From CAXPZW01 sp049594615 (lineage in GTDB: Bacteria; Bacteroidota; Bacteroidia; Flavobacteriales_D; Sanyastnellaceae): a stretch of DNA of 41,694 bases. The notes beneath the pieces were generated by a model, which saw only the letters and a list, made by a program, of their open reading frames with translations, was not told where the DNA came from and did not search any database. The translations under genes and the position numbers were made by a program. Position 1 is the first letter of the stretch. Every line of letters starts with the position of its first letter. The stretch spans positions 1 through 41,694 of the forward strand of contig JBMYJR010000021.1 in assembly GCA_049594615.1 (NCBI GenBank), given 5' to 3'. Shown piece by piece: positions 32,366-39,598 of the stretch.

Positions 32366-33733
32366 CTAACGTTTTTTGGACGTCAGCACCTCGGGCATGG
32401 CTTCTTTGTAGAGGTACCGAGTTTGCGCCGAAGCAAACGGACGGTAGATGTAGTACACGAACCCATTGTTAATGTTCAAGTGCTCAGCGTAGGTGTGGGT
32501 GAGTTGAAACACACCGTCCACTTTTCCAGTGTGCAGGTTGATGCGGCGCAGCTCAGGGTGGCCTTCCACCAAAAACAGCACGTACACATCACCAGTCTCG
32601 GGGTCCAAGTGCGTGGAGCGCTGCCAACCTGTTTTGCGCCCGATGTGGTAGTCGATGACCACGCTGTCTACCAGCGCGTGCGTGTGGTCGTAGCTATAGA
32701 TGTGGTTGGCATAGTAGTCAAACACCCGCACAGTATCATCAGACACCACAAGCGGCGCATAGAGTTCCTCGAAATAAATGCTGTTGGGAAAGCCCGAGAT
32801 GTACGCCCCGGCAATCTCTTTTTCGATGCCGTAGTGCACCTCAGCCCGGAAGGCCTCGAGCTTTTGGCGCGGCGTCAACCACTTGTATTCGCTGCGGAAC
32901 TGCTCCATGAGGATCTCGTCCACAACCGTATGCAGCAGTACACGCGAGGTATCGCGCACATCAATGGCGTAGTAGTCAAATGCCGGGTAGTCGTTTACAA
33001 ACGTGCTCACGTACAATGTGCGGTCCACCGAATCTACAATGGGGCGCAGGTAGTTCTCCAACTCTCCCTTACGCAGTTTGTGCAAGAAGATCATCCCGCT
33101 TTGAGGCTGTACGATCAAGTCGGCGTCCTTGGTGCGCAGGTACACCTGACCGGCGTAATCTTGGTAGAATTCTATGCAAATGGGCGCGATGCGACGTTGG
33201 GTGATGACTTCATTGGCCAACCCCAACCACACCAATTTGCAACCGGTGTAGAGGGTTTTTCCGGCCCACTGTTCGCTTTTGAAATGCTTGATGGATTCAA
33301 AGGTGAGTAGCAACGTGCCGCCAGAGAAGAAGGCAAAGTCGGCCACATGCATGTCCGGCTCAGCATAAACGGTATCGATCTTTCCGGTCACCTCTGCAGG
33401 GCCCACGGAAATCACGAGCGCGGTCAGTGCAACGTCTTGTCTCAAGGATTCACCCGCCGCAGCCAATTCAGCTTGCGTGAAAGCCACGGTCAAATCGCCG
33501 TAGTTGAACGCCGACACCACTACCCGCTGGGTGCCCTGATCAGCAGGGAACTTCAACGAAAACGTACCGTCCACTTTACTCACAGTTCCGCGGTCTTCTC
33601 CTTGGAAACGCAGGGTAGCAAAGGGCAAGGGCGCCCCCGTAGCAGCGTCGAGCACTGTTCCCTCCCACTTCACCTCTTGGGCAAAGAACAAGGCGGGGAG
33701 CAGCATCGCTATGAGTAAGGTCCAAAGCTTCAT
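32366..33733 (-). CDS. Secreted protein with carboxypeptidase-regulatory-like N-terminal domain
   Basis: The 455-residue product has a signal peptide (MKLWTLLIAMLLPALFFAQE) and an N-terminal carboxypeptidase-regulatory-like (CarbopepD_reg-2) domain at about residues 22-110, with TVLDAATGAPLPFATLRFQG. The rest (about 115-455) is beta-rich with repeated D-x-D and Y-rich stretches (VFDYYANHIYSYDHTHA, then DPETGDVYVLFLVEG), reminiscent of a six-bladed propeller. There is no T9SS domain or membrane anchor, so it is probably periplasmic. I do not know its role. It may be the first gene of the operon continuing through the GYF_2 gene, 52 bases downstream. Confidence 0.78.
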   Translation of the reverse strand: MKLWTLLIAMLLPALFFAQEVKWEGTVLDAATGAPLPFATLRFQGEDRGTVSKVDGTFSLKFPADQGTQRVVVSAFNYGDLTVAFTQAELAAAGESLRQDVALTALVISVGPAEVTGKIDTVYAEPDMHVADFAFFSGGTLLLTFESIKHFKSEQWAGKTLYTGCKLVWLGLANEVITQRRIAPICIEFYQDYAGQVYLRTKDADLIVQPQSGMIFLHKLRKGELENYLRPIVDSVDRTLYVSTFVNDYPAFDYYAIDVRDTSRVLLHTVVDEILMEQFRSEYKWLTPRQKLEAFRAEVHYGIEKEIAGAYISGFPNSIYFEELYAPLVVSDDTVRVFDYYANHIYSYDHTHALVDSVVIDYHIGRKTGWQRSTHLDPETGDVYVLFLVEGHPELRRINLHTGKVDGVFQLTHTYAEHLNINNGFVYYIYRPFASAQTRYLYKEAMPEVLTSKKR

Positions 33734-33772
33734 CTATGGTTGTGATGCACCAATTGTGCCGATTCCACAAAA

Positions 33773-33803
33773 CAAAAAAAACCCGCCGGATTGGCGGGTT
33801 TTT
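33773..33803. terminator. Terminator downstream of ilvE
   Basis: An 8-base-pair stem (33780-33787 with 33793-33800) and a 5-base loop are flanked by T residues to the right and an A run (33774-33781) to the left. The minus-strand T tract is the longer, so it mainly ends ilvE transcription, 10-30 bases after the ilvE stop. Confidence 0.9.
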
Positions 33804-33812
33804 GAATGCGAT

Positions 33813-34880
33813 CTAGACCACAGGATCATTCCATCCGTGTTTGTCGGGGGCATCGCCGCGCTTGATGTTATCCATCTCGGCGGTCATCTGGTTGGCCAAA
33901 TCCCAGTGTTCCATCGGCGGCAAGTCATAATCGGTACCGTCGATGTTGATGGTGGCAATCGGCGCTACCGTAGCGGCTGTTCCTGCGCCAAAGGCTTCGT
34001 GGAGTTGTCCGGCCATGAGCAGGTCCTGAATTTCATCCACAGCGATGGGACGGTGTACCACGTCGTAGCCCCAATCGGCCGCGAGTGTCATGATGCTGTC
34101 GCGGGTGATGCCGTCAAGAATGGTGTCGCTCGCCGGTGGGCTAAAGACGTTGTTTCCGCTGCGAAACACCACGTTCATGGTGCCGGATTCTTCAATCCAC
34201 TTGTGCTCCTTAACATCGGTCCAGATCAACTGGTCGTAGCCTTGCTCTTGTGCGAGCTTGGCAGGGTACAGTGCTCCGGCGTAGTTTCCTGCGGCCTTGG
34301 CGTAACCCGTTCCACCGGGAGCACTACGGGTGTAGTGGCGCTCCACTTTGACGCGAACGTTGCCCTTGTAGTACGCATTCACCGGACAGGTGAACACCAT
34401 AAAGCGGTAAGTATCCGATGGCTTCACCCCGATGAACTCATCGGTGGCGAACATGAACGGACGGATGTACAGCGAAGAATTCTTCGTATTCGGAATCCAA
34501 TCGCGGTCCAAATCCACAAGCGTGTGGAGGGCGTGGCGGAAGAGTTCGGGGTCCACCTTGGGCATACACATGCGTTCGGCGGAGATGTTGAAACGCGCAA
34601 TGTTGGCGTCTGGGCGAAAGAGGAAGACTTCATCCCGAGAATTGCGGAACGCCTTCATGCCTTCGAAAATCGCCTGTCCGTAGTGCAAAGCGGACATCGC
34701 AGGAGCGAACTTGAGTGGCTCATACGCACGAATGGTGGCCGGTTGCCAGGCCCCATCGCGGTAATCCATGACCACCATGTGGTCGGAGAACTCACGTCCA
34801 AAACGGAGGTTCTCAAAATCCAGTTCTGCGAGGCGCGATTGTTGGGTCTGTTGGATCTCAATCATGTCTTCTAATATCAT
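33813..34880 (-). CDS. ilvE: Branched-chain amino acid aminotransferase
   Basis: This PLP enzyme (EC 2.6.1.42) transfers the amino group between glutamate and the branched-chain 2-oxo acids, the last step of Ile, Leu and Val synthesis and the first of their breakdown. Fold IV class marks are visible: LHYGQAIFEGMKAFR, FRPDANIARFN, YIRPFMFATD, and GGTGYAKAAGNYAG with the PLP-binding Lys at residue 195. WIEESGTMNVVF and ILDGITRDSIM follow. At 355 residues it has the size of the class II bacterial and eukaryotic-type enzymes. The ATG at 34880 or one five codons later could be the start. It stands alone; upstream, a pair of 9-base repeats may be an operator. A terminator follows at once. Confidence 0.95.
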   Translation of the reverse strand: MILEDMIEIQQTQQSRLAELDFENLRFGREFSDHMVVMDYRDGAWQPATIRAYEPLKFAPAMSALHYGQAIFEGMKAFRNSRDEVFLFRPDANIARFNISAERMCMPKVDPELFRHALHTLVDLDRDWIPNTKNSSLYIRPFMFATDEFIGVKPSDTYRFMVFTCPVNAYYKGNVRVKVERHYTRSAPGGTGYAKAAGNYAGALYPAKLAQEQGYDQLIWTDVKEHKWIEESGTMNVVFRSGNNVFSPPASDTILDGITRDSIMTLAADWGYDVVHRPIAVDEIQDLLMAGQLHEAFGAGTAATVAPIATINIDGTDYDLPPMEHWDLANQMTAEMDNIKRGDAPDKHGWNDPVV

Positions 34881-34889
34881 GCCTGCATC

Positions 34890-34934
34890 ATTTAAGTGCG
34901 CATGACGATCATTGCGTCACACGCGATTTAAGTG
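34890..34934. promoter_or_regulatory. Direct and inverted repeats upstream of ilvE
   Basis: ATTTAAGTG occurs at 34890-34898 and 34926-34934, exactly 36 bases apart. Between them TGACG (34903-34907) and CGTCA (34915-34919) form an inverted repeat. The cluster begins 10 bases before the ilvE start, where a leucine- or amino-acid-responsive regulator such as an Lrp-type protein could bind. The regulator is not identifiable. Confidence 0.45.
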
Positions 34935-35011
34935 TTCACTGCCAAGTCTGATAGGTGTCACAAACGGATGTGGCATCCACACTGGCACCCCATACCATGC
35001 TTGGCGCGTGG

Positions 35012-35689
35012 TTAGTTGGACCGAGCCGAAAACAGGAAGCGGTTCGGGTTGACCATTCCGGTTTTGACGGCGTACATCACAAGCGCTGCGGTATTGTTCA
35101 CCCCCAGCTTTTGCATGATGTTTTTGCGGTGGGTGCCCACAGTGTGTCCACTCAAAAACAACTTCTCAGCGATCTGTGTGTTCGTCATACCCTCAGCAAT
35201 CAGGGCGATGATCTCGGATTCTCTTTCGGAAATCACCACCGGCTCGCAGCCAAAGTCGTTGTCAATGAGTGAGTCGAGGTCCACCGACTCGCGGCGCAGG
35301 CGGTCCAGCACCTGTCCGCAGAAAAAACGTTCGCCCTTGGCGGTATCGGATACGGCATTGATGATTTCCTCCAGTGAGCACGACTTCTTCACGTAACTGC
35401 GCACACCGGCTTGAACAGCGTTGGCAAGGGTACGTGCGTTTTGGTCGGGGGTGATGGCCAAGGTGCCTACGTGAGGATGGTTACGGGAAATCTCCACCAC
35501 ACTGTCGATGCCAAAGCCTTGAGAGGTAAAATCGATCAACACCACATCCACCGGTGCAGAAGACAAGGCTTCCAACATGCTTTTCTGGTCCTCGACCTCG
35601 GTGACCGAATCCACGCCGGGCGCTTGCGCTAGCAGGGTGCGCAGGCCCAATCGGGAGAGGGATTGACTGTCGGCAAGAAGCAGGTTCAT
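35012..35689 (-). CDS. NarL/FixJ-type response regulator
   Basis: The 225-residue product has an N-terminal receiver domain (about 1-120) and a C-terminal LuxR-type helix-turn-helix (about 150-215). The phospho-acceptor is Asp53 (VVLIDFTS), and YVKK carries the conserved Lys. The acidic pocket has only one clear Asp (Asp7 in LLLADSQSL), where most family members have two, so magnesium binding may be altered. The DNA-binding part is typical: SERESEIIALIAEGMTNTQ, then KLFLSGHTVGTHRKNIMQKL. No histidine kinase is adjacent. The gene has its own -7 box about 57 bases upstream of the ATG. Target genes are unknown. Confidence 0.92.
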   Translation of the reverse strand: MNLLLADSQSLSRLGLRTLLAQAPGVDSVTEVEDQKSMLEALSSAPVDVVLIDFTSQGFGIDSVVEISRNHPHVGTLAITPDQNARTLANAVQAGVRSYVKKSCSLEEIINAVSDTAKGERFFCGQVLDRLRRESVDLDSLIDNDFGCEPVVISERESEIIALIAEGMTNTQIAEKLFLSGHTVGTHRKNIMQKLGVNNTAALVMYAVKTGMVNPNRFLFSARSN

Positions 35690-35745
35690 GGATGGGCATC
35701 TCGAGGGGCTTTCACGGCGCTGAAAAGCGTCGTCCTCGAAGAGTG

Positions 35746-35753
35746 CAAAAATA
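35746..35753 (-). promoter_or_regulatory. Candidate promoter -7 box of the response regulator gene
   Basis: On the minus strand this reads TATTTTTG, an exact TAnnTTTG match. It is 56 bases upstream of the ATG at 35689. A -33 element is not obvious. Confidence 0.5.
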
Positions 35754-35772
35754 CGGACTTCGAACCGGTGTT

Positions 35773-36714
35773 CTATCCGGAAGAAATCACAAGCCTTGCA
35801 AAAGCGTCGAGCTCCATGTGCATGCCGTCATGCGTGCAGTGCGTTTCAGGGAAAACGGTTCGGGCTTCTTCCTTGAACAAAGAGGTATCGTCGTACCGTT
35901 GGGAAAAGTGTCCTAGCAGTAAATACCGGGCTTCGGCTTTGGCAGCAATCTCTCCTGCTTGGAGTGCCGTGGTGTGGTAGGTCGACTTGGCGCGGTCTTT
36001 CATGTCGTGCAAAAAGGTGCTCTCGTGGTACAACAGGGTTGCGCCCTGTACGCTGCCCACTTGGCGCTCAAACGGAGCAGTATCACTGCAATAGACATAC
36101 GAACGCACCGGGTACGGATCCAGGGTGTAATCCAGGTGCTTGAGTTCGGTACCGTCCTCGCGTATCACGTCCTCCCCTTTGCGCAATGCGATGATCTCAG
36201 CAACCCCCAAGTCCAACGGCTCGATAGCGGTTTTGTCAACCCGACGACGCTTGGGGTTTTCCTGGAAACGGAAGCCGTGGCAAGCAATGCGATGCTTCAT
36301 GGGAAAGGCCTCCACGGTGTAATGCTTGCCTTCCAATATGACACCGCCCTCCTTGGGGTGATGATGGAACACCAAATCAAAATTCAAGTACGTGTCGCTG
36401 TAGCGCAAGTTGAGCTCGAGCAACTCCTGCAACGGCTCTGGGCAGTAGATGTGCAGCGGTTTGGTGCGGCCATACAAGTGCATGGAACTGATCAGTCCCG
36501 GCAAGCCCAAGTAATGATCGCCGTGCAAATGCGAAATGAAAATGTGGTGAATGCGCTGGAACTTCAACCGGTTGCGACGCAGCTTGAGCTGGGTGCCTTC
36601 GCCGCAATCGATCAGCAAGTACTGGTCATGCAGGTTCAGCAGCTGGGCGGTATTTCCCCTGCGCAGTGTGGGCGTCGCCGCCCCGCATCCGAGTATGGTC
36701 AGTTCAAATCGCAT
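35773..36714 (-). CDS. rnz: Ribonuclease Z
   Basis: RNase Z (EC 3.1.26.11) removes the 3' trailer from tRNA precursors. This 313-residue protein is a metallo-beta-lactamase fold enzyme of the short form. The zinc-binding motif SHLHGDHYLG (residues 61-70) gives His62, His64, Asp66 and His67. GCGAATPTLRRGNTAQLL at the N-terminus and YCSDTAPF, HESTF, STYHTTALQAGEIA and LLGHFSQRY later are family marks. The start is ATG at 36714. The transcription terminator of the upstream gene ends one base before this codon, so no ordinary leader exists (see findings). Confidence 0.96.
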   Translation of the reverse strand: MRFELTILGCGAATPTLRRGNTAQLLNLHDQYLLIDCGEGTQLKLRRNRLKFQRIHHIFISHLHGDHYLGLPGLISSMHLYGRTKPLHIYCPEPLQELLELNLRYSDTYLNFDLVFHHHPKEGGVILEGKHYTVEAFPMKHRIACHGFRFQENPKRRRVDKTAIEPLDLGVAEIIALRKGEDVIREDGTELKHLDYTLDPYPVRSYVYCSDTAPFERQVGSVQGATLLYHESTFLHDMKDRAKSTYHTTALQAGEIAAKAEARYLLLGHFSQRYDDTSLFKEEARTVFPETHCTHDGMHMELDAFARLVISSG

Positions 36715-36715
36715 C

Positions 36716-36742
36716 AAAAAAAAACCACGCCGAGGCGTGGTT
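36716..36742 (-). terminator. Terminator between the T9SS gene and rnz
   Basis: A perfect 9-base-pair stem (36723-36731 with 36734-36742) is followed on the minus strand by nine T residues (36724-36716). It is close to the stop of the T9SS gene (20 bases) and abuts the rnz start codon. Confidence 0.9.
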
Positions 36743-36761
36743 CTTGAAGTCGTTGTTGCGG

Positions 36762-37580
36762 TTAACGCACGATCATGCGTTTGGTGGTTTTGGCTTGACC
36801 TGACGCCACGCTGTAGAGGTAAATGCCTGCGTTCAGCTCTGACGCGTCAAAGCGCACGGTGTTGACTCCGCGGCGGCCTGAGAGTTGCTCTTCGTGCACC
36901 ACTTCGCCCAGCAAGTTGGTCACTTTGAACTGTACCGGCGAAGGTTGCGAGAGCGAGTATTCAATACGGGTCACACCTGAAGCCGGATTCGGCGTGTTTT
37001 GACCAACGCCGATTTCCACCTGAGCCAGTTCCGAAACACTGTCTGAAGTTTCGTTGATGGTCAGGGTGTAGTCTACAAATGTATAGGGCAATTCTTGCGC
37101 TGAATCAAAGAGGTCGAAATACAGGGCCACTTCAACGCTCATGGGGAATTCACCCGCAGTGTTTGGAGTACCGCTCAAGGCAGCGCAATACTGGGTGCCA
37201 CCCAAAAAATGGCACGGATTGGGCGAATCGCCATTGTTGTTGCACAAGGCCTCAAGGCCAATTTCTGAGATGTCCACGTTCACATCGTTCACAAGCACTT
37301 GAACCGAAATCAAGGCAAGGGAATCTATACCGATAAGTTCGGCGAAAGGGATAAACTCTGGCGGCAACAAATCCACAAGCTCGTTCGCGCTGTCGGGAAC
37401 CAACACGTGCAATACGTCCGTGTACGGCTCGTTGAGCACGCCTTCGGCAAATTGCTCTCCTGCGGTCGGATTGGGATATACTGGGAAGGTATCGTCACCA
37501 AAATCGTAATCTGGCGTGCACTGGGCTGCAGCAGAAATCACCAAAACGAGTGCCGTGAGGCTGAGTAAAATTCTTTTCAT
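36762..37580 (-). CDS. Secreted protein with T9SS type A sorting domain
   Basis: The 272-residue product has a signal peptide (MKRILLSLTALVLVISAAAQ), a short Cys-containing beta-rich domain (about 21-190, with ALCNNNGDSPNPCHFLGG and YCAALSG), and a classic T9SS type A sorting domain (about 195-272), with GQNTPNPASGVTRIEYSL, FKVTNLLGEVV and LNAGIYLYSVASG. I do not recognise the N-terminal domain. It is preceded by the STAS gene with a 9-base gap and both probably use the promoter in front of that gene. A terminator follows. Confidence 0.85.
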   Translation of the reverse strand: MKRILLSLTALVLVISAAAQCTPDYDFGDDTFPVYPNPTAGEQFAEGVLNEPYTDVLHVLVPDSANELVDLLPPEFIPFAELIGIDSLALISVQVLVNDVNVDISEIGLEALCNNNGDSPNPCHFLGGTQYCAALSGTPNTAGEFPMSVEVALYFDLFDSAQELPYTFVDYTLTINETSDSVSELAQVEIGVGQNTPNPASGVTRIEYSLSQPSPVQFKVTNLLGEVVHEEQLSGRRGVNTVRFDASELNAGIYLYSVASGQAKTTKRMIVR

Positions 37581-37589
37581 GGGGTGGGG

Positions 37590-37952
37590 TTAGAGGTCAC
37601 GCTCTACTTCGTCCATGTACACCAAATCCACCGCTTCATTTTGGGTAGGCGTGATTTTCAGGACAGAATCGAGTTGTGAAATGGTAATCAGCTTTTCTAC
37701 GGTGGGCTGAAGTCCACAGAGTACGAACGAACCTCCTGCATCACGGCAAAGACGGTTGGCTACGAGCACTGCGCTCAGACCGCTGGAATCACAGTAGCGG
37801 GTATCGCTCATGTCCAGCACGATGTTCTTGTGGCCGTTTTTGGCAACCAGGACAAACTCGCTCTTGAGCTCAGGGGCTACCAAGGCATCCAGTTTCTCCA
37901 CTTTGGTCATCACGACCACCACCTTCTCCTTTTTCTCAATTTCGAATTTCAT
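37590..37952 (-). CDS. STAS domain protein, anti-sigma factor antagonist type
   Basis: The 120-residue product is a lone STAS domain. The usual SpoIIAA-like pattern is visible: a first strand (FEIEKKEKVVVVMT), a helix (APELKSEFVLVA), NIVLDMSDTRYCDSSGLSA with the phosphorylatable Ser pair at 56-57, and FVLCGLQPTVEKLITISQL. Such proteins bind an anti-sigma factor or another switch kinase, and phosphorylation of the Ser blocks binding. No partner kinase or sigma factor is adjacent, so the pathway is unknown. The gene lies 38 bases downstream of pyrB but has its own perfect -7 box, so it starts a separate unit with the T9SS gene. Confidence 0.9.
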   Translation of the reverse strand: MKFEIEKKEKVVVVMTKVEKLDALVAPELKSEFVLVAKNGHKNIVLDMSDTRYCDSSGLSAVLVANRLCRDAGGSFVLCGLQPTVEKLITISQLDSVLKITPTQNEAVDLVYMDEVERDL

Positions 37953-37975
37953 CGTGTGTGCAAGGGTGTTTGAGA

Positions 37976-37983
37976 CAAATATA
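37976..37983 (-). promoter_or_regulatory. Candidate promoter -7 box of the STAS gene
   Basis: On the minus strand this reads TATATTTG, an exact TAnnTTTG match, lying 23 bases upstream of the ATG at 37952 and only 8 bases past the pyrB stop. The same octamer precedes pyrR. Confidence 0.55.
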
Positions 37984-37990
37984 TCAATTC

Positions 37991-38935
37991 TCAGTTGCGA
38001 CGAATGGTGCTCGCCAACAGGTACAAGACCGCCATGCGCACCGCCACCCCGTTCTCTACCTGGTCAAGGATGATGCTGTCGGTGTGATCGGCAATGCCGC
38101 TGGTGATCTCCACCCCGCGGTTGATGGGGCCTGGGTGCATGATGGTGATTTTTTTGTTCAGCGCTTCCAAGCGTTGTTCAGTGAGGCCAAATTGCATCGA
38201 GTACTCACGCAGGGATGGGAAATAGCTGACATCTTCTTCAGAACCTTGACGTTCCAGCTGGATGCGCAGCATGTTGGCCACATCGCACCACTTCAGGGTT
38301 TCGTCCAGGTTGTGACTGACGCGTACACCGAGGCTCTCGGCGTGCTTAGGGATGAGCGTTGTGGGACCACAAATGGTCACCTCGGCTCCGAGTTTTTTGA
38401 GGCAGTAAATGTTACTGAGCGCTACGCGGGAGTGTTTGATGTCCCCTACGATAGCCACACGTGCGCCCTTGAGGTCGCCGTGCTGCTCGCGCATCGAAAA
38501 CGCATCGAGCAGCGCTTGGGTGGGGTGCTCGTGGGTGCCGTCACCGGCGTTGACAATCACGGTGTCCACTTGGGTGCTCAAATAATGCGGGGCGCCTGGG
38601 TTGGGGTGACGCATGACCACCATGTCCACCTTCATGCTGAGGATGTTGTTGACCGTATCTACCAAGGTCTCCCCTTTCTTCACCGAGCTTGAGCCCGCAG
38701 AAAAGTTGACCACGTCTGCACTCAAGCGCTTTTCGGCCAGCTCAAAGCTGAGGCGGGTGCGTGTGGAGTTTTCAAAAAAGAGGTTGGCCACAGTGATGTC
38801 GCGCAGCGAAGGCACTTTTTTGATGGGACGGTTGATCACGTCCTTAAATTCCTCGGCCGTGTGGAAAATGAGTTCGAGGTCCTCACGGGTGAGGTCCTTG
38901 ATGCCCAGCAGGTGATTGACGCTCAGACTACTCAT
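37991..38935 (-). CDS. pyrB: Aspartate carbamoyltransferase, catalytic subunit
   Basis: ATCase (EC 2.1.3.2) condenses carbamoyl phosphate and aspartate, the first committed step of pyrimidine synthesis. The 314-residue protein has FFENSTRTRLSFE (carbamoyl phosphate binding; STRT at residues 57-60), the HPTQALLD motif, and the late HPGPINRG. There is no regulatory pyrI in the window, so feedback control is probably at the gene level through PyrR. The start ATG at 38935 overlaps the end of pyrR by 8 bases, so translation of the pair is coupled. Confidence 0.97.
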   Translation of the reverse strand: MSSLSVNHLLGIKDLTREDLELIFHTAEEFKDVINRPIKKVPSLRDITVANLFFENSTRTRLSFELAEKRLSADVVNFSAGSSSVKKGETLVDTVNNILSMKVDMVVMRHPNPGAPHYLSTQVDTVIVNAGDGTHEHPTQALLDAFSMREQHGDLKGARVAIVGDIKHSRVALSNIYCLKKLGAEVTICGPTTLIPKHAESLGVRVSHNLDETLKWCDVANMLRIQLERQGSEEDVSYFPSLREYSMQFGLTEQRLEALNKKITIMHPGPINRGVEITSGIADHTDSIILDQVENGVAVRMAVLYLLASTIRRN

Positions 38936-39476
38936 CGGAAGTGGTGTATAACAAGACCTTGCTTTTGCCTTTGGCAGGTTGCAGATCTACATGTACGCGT
39001 TGGTTGTCGTATGAATCAACGGCCTTGCCCACGTAAGTAGGACTGATGGGCAAGTGACGGGTAAAACGGCGGTCCACCAGCACCAGCAGTTCTACCGATT
39101 CTGGGCGGCCAAAGCTGAGCAGGGCGTCCATGCCCGCACGAATGGTGCGTCCGGTGTACAGGACGTCGTCCACCAGAATCACGCGCTTGCCCTCTACCAA
39201 AAAGTTGATCTCGGTGGAGTTGGGTGCCAAGGGCTCGTCCCGGCGGCGGAAATCGTCCCGGTGGAAGGTGATGTCCAGCTTGCCGACATCCACGCCAAGG
39301 GCGGGATCAATTTCACGCAAGCGGGCAGCGATGCGGTCGGCCAATTCAGCGCCACGGGGTTGAATGCCCACCACAGCCGATCGGCTGAAGTCGTCATGGT
39401 TCTCAATCAGTTGGTGACAGAGCCGTCCAATGATCAGGTCCAAGAGCTGGGGGTCGATGAGGGTAGCGGGCTTCAT
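38928..39476 (-). CDS. pyrR: PyrR bifunctional pyrimidine regulator / uracil phosphoribosyltransferase
   Basis: PyrR is both a uracil phosphoribosyltransferase (EC 2.4.2.9) and, in Gram-positive bacteria, an RNA-binding attenuator of pyr genes. The 182-residue product has the PRPP-binding motif VILVDDVLYTGRT (residues 99-111), GIQPRGAELA and GKLDITFHRDDF. I chose the ATG at 39476; the frame is open to 39554, but those residues have no family counterpart. The pyrB start overlaps the stop by 8 bases. A perfect -7 box ends 9 bases before the ATG, so the mRNA leader is too short for a classical attenuator. Confidence 0.96.
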   Translation of the reverse strand: MKPATLIDPQLLDLIIGRLCHQLIENHDDFSRSAVVGIQPRGAELADRIAARLREIDPALGVDVGKLDITFHRDDFRRRDEPLAPNSTEINFLVEGKRVILVDDVLYTGRTIRAGMDALLSFGRPESVELLVLVDRRFTRHLPISPTYVGKAVDSYDNQRVHVDLQPAKGKSKVLLYTTSDE

Positions 39477-39485
39477 GGATGCAGG

Positions 39486-39493
39486 CAAATATA
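39486..39493 (-). promoter_or_regulatory. Candidate promoter -7 box of pyrR-pyrB
   Basis: On the minus strand this reads TATATTTG, an exact TAnnTTTG match, ending 9 bases before the pyrR ATG. Transcription would start within a few bases of the start codon. Confidence 0.55.
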
Positions 39494-39552
39494 ACCGAAT
39501 GGTGCGTGCTGTGGGCGGGCAGTTATCCACCACCTCACTGCGGACAGGGCAC

Positions 39553-39583
39553 AAAAAAGGGGGGCAATCAGCCCCCCTTTTCT
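39553..39583. terminator. Terminator of rpsA
   Basis: A perfect 11-base-pair stem (39555-39565 with 39571-39581) and a 5-base loop are flanked by A residues on the left and T residues on the right, so it works in both directions. It lies 18 bases after the rpsA stop, on the minus strand. Confidence 0.9.
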
Positions 39584-39598
39584 ATTTGGAACAGACCG

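Noticed and set aside
33711..34874. Long open frame on the plus strand opposite ilvE.
   Set aside because: It is antisense to a certain enzyme gene and its translation has no domain; the GC-rich codon use of this genome keeps antisense frames open.
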